The notes beneath the pieces were generated by a model that saw only the letters and a program-made list of their open reading frames with translations, had not been told where the DNA came from and searched no databases. The position numbers were made by a program, and so were the translations under genes. From Marinoscillum pacificum (GTDB lineage Bacteria; Bacteroidota; Bacteroidia; Cytophagales; Cyclobacteriaceae), in NCBI RefSeq assembly GCF_024714495.1, contig NZ_JAMZMJ010000001.1, positions 372,001-436,000 on the forward strand: a DNA stretch of 64,000 bases, read 5' to 3'. How positions within the stretch are numbered: position 1 is the first letter of the stretch; every line of letters begins with the position of its first letter. Shown piece by piece: positions 1 through 9,008 of the stretch.

Positions 1-1998
1 ATTCTTTATTTCAGAAGGGTCAAAAATGTTGAATCCATTTATTCCACCAAACATCAATTCACCGTTTGCGGATTGATAGTGGGCATTGTAATTGAATTGT
101 TTCGACTGTAATCCATCGTGTTTGGTATAAACCCGAAACTTGATATTTGTACGATCAGAAGTCAGGGCATTGCTTAGCTTAATCAAGCCTTCTTCAGTAC
201 TGATCCATATCTGATGATTCTGATCTTCTTTGATACCATACACTTCATTCAATGGAGCGTTTTCTACATTTAACGCCTCAAAGAAATCCTCCTTTATATG
301 ATAAATCACAATTCCGGTTTCTCCACCTATCCATAGTTCACCATTGCTGGCTTCCATGAGGGTATAGACATCTCCTAAAAGTGAGTCTTCTTGAATTTCC
401 GTGAAATCTCCAGAGTTGTAGTCATAAGCATAAATAGCTTCCTGTCCGCCTATCCAAAGCTTATCGTTGCTACCTTCTATGATTCCATAATAAGGCTTTA
501 TAGCTGTATGTTCGAACACACTGGAACCATTTCTGAGAATATCCAAATAGCCAACACCATTGAGCACCCACAAGTCAGAATTTCGATCTAATAACAATCC
601 ATAAATCTTATCTGTAGAGATGCTTCCCGGATCATTATCATCATGCATGTATGTGCTAAACCTTCCTGTACGGCGATTGTAAAAGTTGAGTCCTCCCTGG
701 TTGGTTCCTACCCAAATATTACCCTCTCGATCACTGGAAAGACTTTTTACGTCATTATAACTCAATGATCCCCGATCATTTGGGTTGTTGAAATAAGCCG
801 TAAAGCGACCTGAATTTCGATCCAATCGATTCAATCCATTGTCTGTACCTACCCATAAATTGTTTTGATTGTCTTCACAAAAAGCATAGACATTGGGTGA
901 GGAAAGGAAATAACTATTATCCGCTTTGGAACTGTAATGAATGAATGGTTTACGCTGCAGATTTGTGAAGTTCACACCACCAGCAAATGTGCCTATCCAA
1001 AGAGTACCCGTAGAATCAATATAGCTGCACTGAATGGAGTTTTGACTTAAAGTAGAGAATGGATGCTCTGAACTGGCATACATAAAAAACTGGCCGTTAT
1101 TACGGTTTCTCATGTAAACTCCGCCACGAGTACCTACAAAGAAATTACCCTCAAAATCCTCAAAAATAGCTCGAACTCTGGTGGAATAATCATCATTAGC
1201 ATCTGGTATAATTCTGGTAAAATCCCTGGTCGCTGGATTGTATCGATTAAGGCCATTGTTCATGGTTCCAAACCAAACATTTCCTGTTCGATCCTCATAC
1301 ATCCGCTCTATCTGGTTGCCACTCAAGGACCTTGAATTGCGAGGCTCATTCTTAAAGGTAAAGATTTCACCAGATTTCTGATTGTAATAACACAAATACT
1401 TCTTGTAAATGGCTATCCAAAGGTTATTGTTCCGATCCACCAAAATTCTTGAAATTTGTCCCTCAGGTAGGCTTCCAGAATCATCATTTTGAGGAAACTG
1501 ATAAAACTCTTTTGATTGGAGATTATACCTAAATAATCCTTTGGTACTGGCAATCCATAGATTGGATGACTGATCTTCTTTAATAGCATCTACTCTGCCA
1601 ATTCCGCCAGAGAGGCTGTCATGGTCAAAAGTAATGAATTGCTCTTTCGGCAGGTCGAAATAATCCAAACCACCGTTACCTCCTACCCAAAGCGTCCCTT
1701 CACTATCTGAGAAAATTGCACGAATATCATTGTCAGAGATTGTCCCTGGTTTCGAAGGATCATGTTTATAATTGACAATATTCCTACCATCAAATCGATC
1801 CAAACCATTGTAGGTACCAAACCAAATAAAACCTCGATTATCTTGATGAATAGCGCTGATACGGTTGTTGGACAAGCCATCATCAACGGTTTTTTGCTTA
1901 AAATTGTACTGGTGCTGAACGATGTGTTGCTGAGCACATATCTCACAGGATAAACCTACCAGCAATCCCACGCACAGGGCGATGTACCTGATCTTCAT
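1..1998 (-). CDS. Two-component-type propeller sensor protein (partial, C-terminus outside window)
   Basis: The reading frame stays open from an ATG at 1998 to the window edge, giving 666 codons with no stop. The N-terminus is a signal peptide ending near CEICAQ. The rest is a run of about 13-14 beta-propeller (reg_prop) repeats with the pattern D-x-x-G-x-x-W-x-G-T-x-x-G-L, for example residues reading GFIWFGTYNGLDRF and NIWVGTNQGGLNFY. This matches two seven-bladed periplasmic propellers as in Bacteroidota hybrid two-component systems or propeller/LytTR and propeller/diguanylate cyclase sensors. The last visible part (GGINGFNIFDPSEI) is the usual end of the second propeller, so a Y_Y_Y domain, a membrane helix and an output domain should follow outside the window. 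The output type cannot be told. Ligand unknown. The 134-bp gap to the next gene is A/T-rich. Confidence 0.88.
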   Translation of the reverse strand, partial: MKIRYIALCVGLLVGLSCEICAQQHIVQHQYNFKQKTVDDGLSNNRISAIHQDNRGFIWFGTYNGLDRFDGRNIVNYKHDPSKPGTISDNDIRAIFSDSEGTLWVGGNGGLDYFDLPKEQFITFDHDSLSGGIGRVDAIKEDQSSNLWIASTKGLFRYNLQSKEFYQFPQNDDSGSLPEGQISRILVDRNNNLWIAIYKKYLCYYNQKSGEIFTFKNEPRNSRSLSGNQIERMYEDRTGNVWFGTMNNGLNRYNPATRDFTRIIPDANDDYSTRVRAIFEDFEGNFFVGTRGGVYMRNRNNGQFFMYASSEHPFSTLSQNSIQCSYIDSTGTLWIGTFAGGVNFTNLQRKPFIHYSSKADNSYFLSSPNVYAFCEDNQNNLWVGTDNGLNRLDRNSGRFTAYFNNPNDRGSLSYNDVKSLSSDREGNIWVGTNQGGLNFYNRRTGRFSTYMHDDNDPGSISTDKIYGLLLDRNSDLWVLNGVGYLDILRNGSSVFEHTAIKPYYGIIEGSNDKLWIGGQEAIYAYDYNSGDFTEIQEDSLLGDVYTLMEASNGELWIGGETGIVIYHIKEDFFEALNVENAPLNEVYGIKEDQNHQIWISTEEGLIKLSNALTSDRTNIKFRVYTKHDGLQSKQFNYNAHYQSANGELMFGGINGFNIFDPSEIKN

Positions 1999-2132
1999 CT
2001 CTACTCATCTTTAGGTTATAAAAAGGGGTAATACAAATGTATCACGATGCGAAGACCAAATTCATTTTATTACTGACTTTCTATGCTCATTAACTCATCG
2101 ATAATTCCCGTTCATTTATTTCAATAGTAGGA

Positions 2133-2876
2133 TCAGTTCTTTTCAACCCATGCAATGATGCTATTATTCATTTGAGTATAAATGATCATTTGCCAATCGC
2201 TAGTCTCCTTAATGACGACTACCGATTCATTTTCTATGGCTCTTATTTGATTTCCTTTCCTCATTTCGCCAGTACAAGTGTCGGGTGTGTCTGTGTCGTC
2301 TATAGCCGGAGTAGTTCGTAGGATTCCTGTAAAAGTTTTCGTGATAAAAGTCTGATTGAGATCTTGAACTTGGGTTTGATGGTGGTAGCTAAACAAATGC
2401 TCTTCTACTCTATTTCTGGAACCGATTTTAACCTCAAACAATAACTGAATATCAATGCAGCCGATATAACCACTGTACATGTAAACAGTAGTTTCTTCAG
2501 CATTTTCGATGAAAACAGGAGACCCAGGACCCGCCCATATTTCATGAAAATTTTTACCATCATTAGCAAAAATGAACGTCGCGTTATGCAGCCTTCTTTC
2601 CTCAATGATCACATCTTTTAACCCATCATGATTGAAGTCTATCAAGTGAACTTTGGCAGAATCAAAGAAGAAAATACCTGTATCTCCATTTTTGGTAAAG
2701 AACTTGAAATCCTTAAACTCGGAGTAGCCAGTACTGTCAAATTGCAATGTCAATTCTGGAGCTTTTAGAATTATATCCACCCTGGCCAGGTGGTCTTTCA
2801 TTTGTACATCTTGTGCATGCAATTGATTACACATATTGAAGCCACAGATTATCAATAAAAACGTTCGTATTTTCAT
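2133..2876 (-). CDS. Secreted protein with C-terminal SH3-like domain
   Basis: 247 residues with a clear signal peptide (MKIRTFLLIICGFNMCNQLHAQ). The body is beta-rich and contains a stretch about residues 50-100 rich in D/G that resembles an FG-GAP/VCBS-like surface loop (IDFNHDGLKDVII). The last 45 residues (IRAIENESVVVIKETSDWQMI...WVEKN) look like a bacterial SH3 domain of the kind found on envelope proteins. No family name is certain. It is the last gene of a tight minus-strand cluster: its start is only 3 bp from the stop of the lipoprotein gene upstream, so the two are probably co-transcribed with the LytTR regulator gene. Confidence 0.7.
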   Translation of the reverse strand: MKIRTFLLIICGFNMCNQLHAQDVQMKDHLARVDIILKAPELTLQFDSTGYSEFKDFKFFTKNGDTGIFFFDSAKVHLIDFNHDGLKDVIIEERRLHNATFIFANDGKNFHEIWAGPGSPVFIENAEETTVYMYSGYIGCIDIQLLFEVKIGSRNRVEEHLFSYHHQTQVQDLNQTFITKTFTGILRTTPAIDDTDTPDTCTGEMRKGNQIRAIENESVVVIKETSDWQMIIYTQMNNSIIAWVEKN

Positions 2877-2879
2877 TAC

Positions 2880-4193
2880 TTACTGATGCTCAATGTATTC
2901 CTGCCCATTGTATTTCAATACTGACGTTTCAGTAAAATTGGTGTCTTCGGCATTACATTCACCATTTTCATCTTCTATACTTTTCGAGACATTAATCTTG
3001 TTTTTCACCGTGATATCAAAGAGCCCATCCGTTTGATTTTCTGACATGATGAACACTTTTTTGGAGGCGGTAAATACCCCTTCACAACTGCCATCCCACT
3101 CTCCTCTGGATTCCACAGCTGTATAAGCATTCAGGAGTCTCTTTAGATGATCGCCGAAATTGACAAACAGAGAAATGCTTTCCTTGTCATAAGGATTAAC
3201 CCGTGACATTCCATGAAATGACACTCTAACTCCAAAGGCTCTATGACCTGGTGTGACCATGTAAGGCGCAGTATCTATGTCAATTGATGTTAGTCCTATA
3301 GCGTCCGATACCCAGCCATTGTATTCATGACTTTCTGAGAATCGCTGTAAGATTTTGCCACTTATTTCATCAACTATCACTACATGACTGTTTAGCGTAA
3401 AGTACTCTGTCGCTTCCTCTACAATCTCTGGAATGACCAGTATGTATTGATCCATGTTTTCTGGCTTTGCAGAATAGACCATCAGGTCCGATTTGACCTG
3501 AAGCATGTCCAGATTCAGCTCATCTAATGCGGACAAAATCAAGGTGTAATTCTGAAAAACCTCACTGAGCACCTGAGAATCTCCTTTTTCAATTTTGCCA
3601 TCGTAATTGATCTTGTAATCCGTTTGTCTGATTTCCTTTTTTTCTGTCCAATAAATATCGTGGTAGGTAATCTTGTCTTCACTGATCCTGGAGGCTGATT
3701 GTGTCATGCCGGTTGAAATCTCATCATAAGCCACCAGCACATGATCTATTACATTTCCCTCCATATCATAATTGATCAGAGTTGATAACATCTCATAATT
3801 CTCCAATTTGTAGACCACAATCACGGTGAAGTAATTGGAAGAAAGGTCTAGTCTGTAGGATGTCATTGCTTCATATCTGGATCCTTCCGGTTCGAAATCA
3901 GGATACACTTCTGTCATTTTAAGGGCTTGATGATTGATTCCTTTTACATCAGCTTCATCAATGAATTGATCAAAATTGGAATGCTCAATCCATGGCAATG
4001 TCCTCATTTGAAGGTTGTTAATCACTTCATGAAAGTCTTGATCCTGGTCGATTGTTTTTACAGCGGCTTCTGCAAGATCAGCAGTTATCACAACTTCTGT
4101 TTCTTCTTCCAATATTTCAATCGCTCCTTGTTGCGGTTGCTTTTGACTACACGAAATCAACAAGGCAATAATTAACAGATGAATAATTTTCAT
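2880..4193 (-). CDS. Hypothetical lipoprotein
   Basis: 437 residues. The N-terminus MKIIHLLIIALLISC is a type II signal peptide with lipobox L-I-S-C and Cys15 as the lipidated residue. The mature part begins with a Glu-rich linker, then alternating polar/aromatic strands without a motif I can name. It contains many Asp/Glu and few Cys residues. It lies between the three-helix membrane protein gene (6 bp away) and the SH3-like secreted protein gene (3 bp away), so it belongs to the LytTR-led operon. Function unknown; an envelope or surface role is inferred from lipidation and neighbours only. Confidence 0.68.
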   Translation of the reverse strand: MKIIHLLIIALLISCSQKQPQQGAIEILEEETEVVITADLAEAAVKTIDQDQDFHEVINNLQMRTLPWIEHSNFDQFIDEADVKGINHQALKMTEVYPDFEPEGSRYEAMTSYRLDLSSNYFTVIVVYKLENYEMLSTLINYDMEGNVIDHVLVAYDEISTGMTQSASRISEDKITYHDIYWTEKKEIRQTDYKINYDGKIEKGDSQVLSEVFQNYTLILSALDELNLDMLQVKSDLMVYSAKPENMDQYILVIPEIVEEATEYFTLNSHVVIVDEISGKILQRFSESHEYNGWVSDAIGLTSIDIDTAPYMVTPGHRAFGVRVSFHGMSRVNPYDKESISLFVNFGDHLKRLLNAYTAVESRGEWDGSCEGVFTASKKVFIMSENQTDGLFDITVKNKINVSKSIEDENGECNAEDTNFTETSVLKYNGQEYIEHQ

Positions 4194-4199
4194 GATTGG

Positions 4200-4544
4200 T
4201 TAAATAAGGTCGAAAGTTTTTTCCAAAAGATAATGGGTGCTTCCTACAACAATTGTCAAAATAATAATTGTGAGTATACGGGAGGCAATAATCTGTTTTC
4301 TGATGTTTGATGAGCGCCTCAGGAGCATGAAATCCACCAATATGAAAAGAATGGCGATAATACCTCCCACAATCAATCCTACTTTAATCAGAGCAACTTT
4401 GTAAATGATATCAAACCAAAAGTCAATTCCTTCAGATCCAGCAGTGTTTGGACCTAGAACTACGAACATATGGACAAATCCCATGATCACTGAAAGGCAA
4501 ATCCAAATGGCGTAACTCCCCACATTTTTAATCCATTCTGCCAT
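4200..4544 (-). CDS. Small integral membrane protein
   Basis: The reading frame is open back to 4622, but I place the start at the ATG at 4544, giving MAEWIKNVGSYAIWICLSV and 114 residues. This avoids an unusual N-terminal extension and starts just before the first membrane helix. Three hydrophobic segments are seen (about residues 10-30, 48-72 and 88-110 of the short form), with a basic loop (RRSSNIRKQ) between the last two. The layout resembles small accessory membrane proteins next to LytTR regulators in Bacteroidota. If the longer start is used the frame overlaps the regulator gene by 11 bp, which would suggest translational coupling. No function assigned. Confidence 0.6.
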   Translation of the reverse strand: MAEWIKNVGSYAIWICLSVIMGFVHMFVVLGPNTAGSEGIDFWFDIIYKVALIKVGLIVGGIIAILFILVDFMLLRRSSNIRKQIIASRILTIIILTIVVGSTHYLLEKTFDLI

Positions 4545-4611
4545 TGACAATAGTTTAAATATTAAAGGTCTATATAAATCACCTGGAAGTATATTGATCA
4601 TAAAGGAAGAT

Positions 4612-5094
4612 TTACAGACCATGATAATTGAGAAATGTCGTCAAAAATTCTTCCTTCTTCCTGGAAGATACAGGAATTTCCGTACCATTAACCAAGTGTA
4701 TCGTTCCAGATTTATCCACCTTATCGATGAACCTTAAGTTAACCATAAAAGATTGGTGTGGTCTGGTAAAATAAGAAACTTCCAGCCTTTCCTCGTAGGA
4801 CTTAAGTGGTTTGGATACCATGTAACTTTTCCCAGTAGCTAAATGAAATCTGGTGTAGCCTCCATCAGACTCACAATATAGAAGCTCCTGCAAATCAACC
4901 ACTTGATAGCTGTCAGTTAAAGACAAGACCAGGTTCCTTCTGAGGTTATTGCTAGTCCCATTGTTCGTAAATTCGGCAGCTGGCTCAATACTCCTTAGGT
5001 TCAAGTTGACAGCATTCGAATCCTTTTTATTCTTGTTAGAAACAACCACCATCGTTGGTGACATGGATCTCCCTATTCCTAGTGTCTTTTCCAC
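4612..5094 (-). CDS. LytTR-family DNA-binding regulator without receiver domain
   Basis: 160 residues. Residues about 55-155 form a LytTR domain: LQELLYCESDGGYTRFHL, then RPHQSFMVNLRFIDKV and GTEIPVSSRKKEEF, which match the LytTR beta-sheet DNA-binding core (typical end: V-S-R-r-k/y). There is no response-regulator receiver domain; the N-terminal 45 residues are polar and poorly ordered. It heads a minus-strand cluster with a small membrane protein, a lipoprotein and a secreted SH3-like protein. Stand-alone LytTR genes next to small membrane-protein genes are often controlled by that membrane protein; applying this here is inference. Confidence 0.82.
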   Translation of the reverse strand: MEKTLGIGRSMSPTMVVVSNKNKKDSNAVNLNLRSIEPAAEFTNNGTSNNLRRNLVLSLTDSYQVVDLQELLYCESDGGYTRFHLATGKSYMVSKPLKSYEERLEVSYFTRPHQSFMVNLRFIDKVDKSGTIHLVNGTEIPVSSRKKEEFLTTFLNYHGL

Positions 5095-5257
5095 ATTCTT
5101 CTATTAGCGATAAACCGTCTATTGTCAGCTGATTACTTCATCGTAAATCAGTTCATGTACTTATAGCTACGAACCTATATAACACTAGTCATTCCAGACA
5201 GAAACACTAGGGTGACAAATGGGGGGACATCTTAGTAAGTAACTGAAATAGAGGTAA

Positions 5258-6817
5258 TTAATTTTTTACCAACTGTTGTAGAAAATCCTCTAACCTGGTA
5301 TCTGCTGGAATCGCCAGTTTCTTTCTTACCCTTGTTCGGCCCTTCTTCACACTGTCAGGAGCTATCATTAGAATCTCTGCAATTTCTTTTTGAGAGTACC
5401 CAATATGAATCAGCAAAAGAAGTCTGATTTCTGACTTAGTCAATTCTGGGTGTTGACTGATCAATTGATTATAAAAATCAGGTTGCAGTTGATCAAAATG
5501 GGCCTTGAAACTATCCCATTCTTCTTCGGAAGAAAGTGAACTTTCAACAAGTTTTAAAATACTGGCAAAATCTGTTTTATTGACTTTTCGATCTCCACTC
5601 AATTCCCTCTCCCGTTCTCCAAGAACTTGTCGAGTTTGATTAAGTTCCATTTCCAATTCATTGCTCGTGTTCAGCTTCTTTCTGATCAGGATTGCGATGA
5701 AATAGGTAAATCCTATGAACTCAAATATGGTTCCGATTTTAAAATAAGAGAAAGGATCTCCCGGCAACATCGTCATATGACTATCCAAAAGACCTAAAGT
5801 GACGAAAAAGATAAAGGATGAATAAGCTATTAAGTAGTAGGTAGATTCCAGTTTCCTTTTCTTGTACGAGTTTCCTACGATGAAAAGCGATAGCACTATC
5901 CACAAAAAGCCCAGTAGGTTCTCGGCCATATGTAATGTACTGATAGATGTACTCAGAAACAAAAGTTGATACATGGTGGCACCTCCCAGAGTAACTATTA
6001 GAAGAATGATAATGAATTGGTAGAATCGCTGGTTAGTTTCCTTCGTTTTGAGGAACCTCATGGAGAATAATATACTCGTCAAAATCCAAAGCCTAATGGA
6101 TAGAAACATTAGATGATCGATGCTTGCATGACTCCATCCCCAGCCATACAGCCTACCCTCTACAAACAGATACATCAAACAACTACAGATTATATAGGCT
6201 CCGTAATAGTAATAGATATTGCTGCGTATGCTTTGGAAATAAAACAGGTTGATCAACACGAGTATGGCGATTGACCCATAGAATACAATATCAAAAGTAA
6301 ATGTCCCCTGTTTAATGGAATGAAATTCATTCAAAGAGACCAGGCGTGGTGTTCCTTGAAGAATTCTGCCATCACTGGATGTGGATATGAAGTAAGTTTT
6401 CTTCTCTCCTGTGCCTAAATCTATTTGAAAATTGGGCTTCGCAAAATGATAAGTTCTATGATCATTGTAACTGGTATTTATACCCTGATTAACTGCACTT
6501 AGCTTACTACTACGTTTGTCAAGTTCGTAGAAGCGATAGTTTTGATTAATCAGGTCTCCACACAAAACAACCACAGAGGTCGGGTTACCGGTATTTTCAA
6601 CTTCTAAACGAATCCATACAGCTCCTTCATAGAAACCTAAATCCAAATGATTGCCGGGTTTAAACTCGATTTGATCGAATTGAGAAGCGTCATAACCAAC
6701 ATCCTTGGCAACCGAAAATGTATAATCTACCTTCAATTGACTAGCACTGGAGCACCCTGAGAAAAGACACCAACAGATCCCAATAAGTATAAAAAAGACA
6801 ACTTTAACCTTAATCAA
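5258..6817 (-). CDS. 7TMR-DISM-type signalling lipoprotein with C-terminal LuxR-like HTH
   Basis: 519 residues. A lipoprotein-like signal (LFSGC, Cys22) is followed by an extracellular beta-domain about residues 28-170 of the 7TMR-DISMED2 type (for example GAVWIRLEVENTGNP). About residues 178-390 hold seven membrane helices (7TMR-DISM_7TM). A short coiled coil (NELEMELNQTRQVLGERERE) leads to a cytoplasmic HTH at 460-515: LTKSEIRLLLLIHIGYSQKEIAEIL, then SVKKGRTRVRKKL, the LuxR/sigma-70-region-4 type. The protein should sense an extracellular ligand and bind DNA directly from the membrane, a one-component design common in Bacteroidota. Ligand and target genes are unknown. It sits alone, flanked by spacers of 163 and 116 bp. 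Confidence 0.82.
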   Translation of the reverse strand: MIKVKVVFFILIGICWCLFSGCSSASQLKVDYTFSVAKDVGYDASQFDQIEFKPGNHLDLGFYEGAVWIRLEVENTGNPTSVVVLCGDLINQNYRFYELDKRSSKLSAVNQGINTSYNDHRTYHFAKPNFQIDLGTGEKKTYFISTSSDGRILQGTPRLVSLNEFHSIKQGTFTFDIVFYGSIAILVLINLFYFQSIRSNIYYYYGAYIICSCLMYLFVEGRLYGWGWSHASIDHLMFLSIRLWILTSILFSMRFLKTKETNQRFYQFIIILLIVTLGGATMYQLLFLSTSISTLHMAENLLGFLWIVLSLFIVGNSYKKRKLESTYYLIAYSSFIFFVTLGLLDSHMTMLPGDPFSYFKIGTIFEFIGFTYFIAILIRKKLNTSNELEMELNQTRQVLGERERELSGDRKVNKTDFASILKLVESSLSSEEEWDSFKAHFDQLQPDFYNQLISQHPELTKSEIRLLLLIHIGYSQKEIAEILMIAPDSVKKGRTRVRKKLAIPADTRLEDFLQQLVKN

Positions 6818-6933
6818 TGTCAGTTAAAATGGAGTAAATAATAGGTTGACGGCCAAACGAACACCGTAGCAATGATAATACATTCATCTGCAATCATACC
6901 TATCACTCCATGTCAATTCTGCTATATAAACTA

Positions 6934-7326
6934 CTAGCTAGCCTTTTTCAGATTCATATCGATTTTCATGATGTGATTGACCAGCCATTTAATCAAGACA
7001 CCATGAAACTCTTTCAATAGCTCCTCTTTGTTTTTAGCAGGCTTATAGTTCACTCTAAATTTCTTGTAATACTCTAGAAATTTACCATGAGCTTCCTTAT
7101 TCTTCTCATAAGCAGGACAGTGCTCTCGAAGCATGCAAGATTCTTCCAAACTAAAGTGCGTAGCACAAAACATCTGGAAGAAATTGAGAATGATCTCAAT
7201 CCTTGCTCCTTCGAAGTATTTATCATTGATACATTCCTCTAAATCATTGATATAATTAAAAAGGGACTGATGCTGCTCATCCACTTCTTCAAACCCTGTC
7301 TCAAACCGCTGTTCCCATTTGACCAT
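6934..7326 (-). CDS. Bacteriohemerythrin-like protein
   Basis: 130 residues, the usual length for a single-domain bacteriohemerythrin. It has the TGFEEVDEQH start with His19, the HFSLEE motif (His57, Glu61), His80 and the C-terminal HIMKID (His118, Asp123). These are ligands of the oxo-bridged di-iron site that binds O2 reversibly. The canonical H-x-x-x-H pair before the fourth helix reads N-K-E-A-H here: the first His (position 76) appears to be Asn. Loss of one terminal His could alter O2 binding or leave an open coordination site. Probable roles are oxygen storage, delivery or sensing; the gene is monocistronic. Confidence 0.85.
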   Translation of the reverse strand: MVKWEQRFETGFEEVDEQHQSLFNYINDLEECINDKYFEGARIEIILNFFQMFCATHFSLEESCMLREHCPAYEKNKEAHGKFLEYYKKFRVNYKPAKNKEELLKEFHGVLIKWLVNHIMKIDMNLKKAS

Positions 7327-7504
7327 GCTGGTGAATAATTTTAATATGTTTTGGGTGTTTATTAATTCAGCGCAAGTTTATTCCAATTCAAGATGTGCTA
7401 TCATAGGTCTTTCTCTTAAATCATCAATATCTGACAAAAATCATGTGAATTCACTACTGCCTTAAGTGTAGTGAAATCGCTATCCGCTTAGGTTATGTTG
7501 GCAG

Positions 7505-8182
7505 TTAATGCCCCATGAATACCGACTCCAATTCAACTTTAAATGCCTCATTATATAACAACAATGGCTTTTGCAGTTTCTCGATAGCAGCAATTAAATT
7601 CGTATAATTGGACTGTGCTATGTGCATCGGAATTTTATAGAGTTTAAGGTCATCCTTTTCTATTGGAAATTCTACTTTCGATTGAAACAAGTATGGTAAT
7701 AAAGTCTTGCTGCAATCAAGAGCGATACGATCAATCAAAAACTCTTCGCAGAGTTCATTCATCGTTGTATTGATGTTTTCAAAGAAGGTTACTGTTTCTG
7801 AAAGCCTGATTCTAGAACCTGCTCTTGATTTGCCCTTTTTGTTAAGGTATTTGATTTGACTGAAGCCTTGCTTTTTACGGGTCATATAGGCCGAAAAAGT
7901 AGTATGATAGACATTTTCCTTTCCCTCCATCATACATATAGCTGCGTTTCCAGACTCTATGGAGAGGTAAAGCGCATTAGCATCTTCGTAGACCAAATTT
8001 AGTTGCTCATCAAGCTGAAAATGAAGAGGCAATCTGATGTAACCCATTTCATCTCCTTCATCATTGAGCAGTGAGATGAGGTGTTTTTTATGCTGATAGT
8101 CAAAAGATGGGGTTTCCTCCTGAACTAGCTCAAGAAGCTCCTCAATTTCGATATGCTGAAGGCTAAATTGTTGGTCTAACAC
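7505..8182 (-). CDS. Vms1/VLRF1-like (eRF1-fold) peptidyl-tRNA hydrolase homologue
   Basis: 225 residues. The segment 99-126 reads Y-M-T-R-K-K-Q-G-F-S-Q, a Lys/Asn linker, then A-G-S-R-I-R. This matches the hallmark of the Vms1/ANKZF1 (VLRF1) family: a basic strand, the G-x-x-Q motif (Gly106-Gln109) that carries the catalytic glutamine in yeast Vms1, and the downstream A-G-S/A-x-x-R element. The flanking residues 130-170 (DRIALDCSKTLLPYLF) fit the eRF1 domain-2-like core. By family knowledge such proteins cleave peptidyl-tRNA on stalled or split large subunits. There is no zinc finger or ankyrin part, so this is a compact bacterial form. Function is inferred from the motif; no direct genomic partner is seen. 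Confidence 0.7.
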   Translation of the reverse strand: MLDQQFSLQHIEIEELLELVQEETPSFDYQHKKHLISLLNDEGDEMGYIRLPLHFQLDEQLNLVYEDANALYLSIESGNAAICMMEGKENVYHTTFSAYMTRKKQGFSQIKYLNKKGKSRAGSRIRLSETVTFFENINTTMNELCEEFLIDRIALDCSKTLLPYLFQSKVEFPIEKDDLKLYKIPMHIAQSNYTNLIAAIEKLQKPLLLYNEAFKVELESVFMGH

Positions 8183-8293
8183 GTGATCTCTGATTTATAA
8201 ATGCAAGTTAGCTAAATGGGCTAGATAGTCTATTATTCTCATTTTCATTAAACAGGTAAGGCTTCCTGTCCTATCTTCGCAAACAAAAACATC

Positions 8294-8956
8294 ATGCTAA
8301 AGGCTGCTATTTTCGACATGGATGGAGTAATTATTGATAGTGAACCACTTCACTATCGCGCATACCATCAGATGTTTGATGAAGTAGGAATAGATGTTTC
8401 GGCAGAACTTTATGATTCGCTTACAGGCAAATCCACCATTAATGTTTGCAAGCAGCTAAAAGAGCATTTTGGATTAGCACAAGAGCCAATAGAACTGGCC
8501 TCCATCAAACGTAAGCACTATGATGTTATCTTCGAGAATGACAAAGACTTTGATTTGATCAAAGGTGTTCGTCAACTCATCGAGAATTACCACGAGAATG
8601 GCTTAACCCTTGTATTGGGATCTTCAGCTACCATGGCGAGTATTGACCGCATCTTCAAACGATTTGACCTGAATCAATACTTCAAAGCGAAGCTCAGTGG
8701 AGCAGAATTAAAAGCTTCCAAACCACATCCGGAGATCTTCATCAAAGCCGCTGAAGCTACCGGATTCTCTGCTGAAGAATGTATTGTGATTGAAGATGCT
8801 ACCAATGGAATTGAAGCAGCAAAAGGTGCAGGAATTTTCTGTGTGGGATTTGACAGTGTACACTCTAAAAATCAGGACTATAGCAAAGCTGATTTGGTTA
8901 TTAATGACTTTAGTGAAATACACTATGATAAGATGAATACCATCTTCAATAAATAA
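8294..8956 (+). CDS. HAD-superfamily hydrolase, beta-phosphoglucomutase-like
   Basis: 220 residues. Motif I is FDMDGVIIDSEP with Asp8 nucleophile and Asp10 acid/base; the cap domain spans about 16-85; motif II is GSSATM near residue 108; motif III Lys is in KASKPHPEIF; motif IV is VIEDATNGIEAA. This is the classic subclass IA phosphatase/phosphomutase pattern. Substrate is a small phosphorylated metabolite, perhaps a sugar phosphate or a phosphoglycolate-type by-product; sequence alone does not decide. It is the only plus-strand gene between minus-strand neighbours. The 111-bp upstream gap contains ACAGG-n8-CCTGT at 8251-8268 and a TATCTTCG box close to the Bacteroidota -7 consensus. Confidence 0.88.
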   Translation: MLKAAIFDMDGVIIDSEPLHYRAYHQMFDEVGIDVSAELYDSLTGKSTINVCKQLKEHFGLAQEPIELASIKRKHYDVIFENDKDFDLIKGVRQLIENYHENGLTLVLGSSATMASIDRIFKRFDLNQYFKAKLSGAELKASKPHPEIFIKAAEATGFSAEECIVIEDATNGIEAAKGAGIFCVGFDSVHSKNQDYSKADLVINDFSEIHYDKMNTIFNK

Positions 8957-8961
8957 ACCAA

Positions 8962-8987
8962 GGTCAACTGAGACCCCTCAATTGACC
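8962..8987. terminator. Hairpin between convergent genes
   Basis: GGTCAA at 8962-8967 pairs with TTGACC at 8982-8987, with an inner TGAG/CTCA. It lies between the stops of the HAD gene and the tonB-like gene. There is no strong T tract, so terminator function is uncertain. Confidence 0.35.
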
Positions 8988-9008
8988 ATTGGCTTATCCC
9001 TCAGTCCA

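Noticed and set aside
1683-1946. Minus-strand 87-aa ORF and plus-strand ORFs at 391-591 and 1762-1953
   Set aside because: They are shadow frames of the large propeller sensor gene on the minus strand, which is open from 1998 to the window edge with clear repeats.
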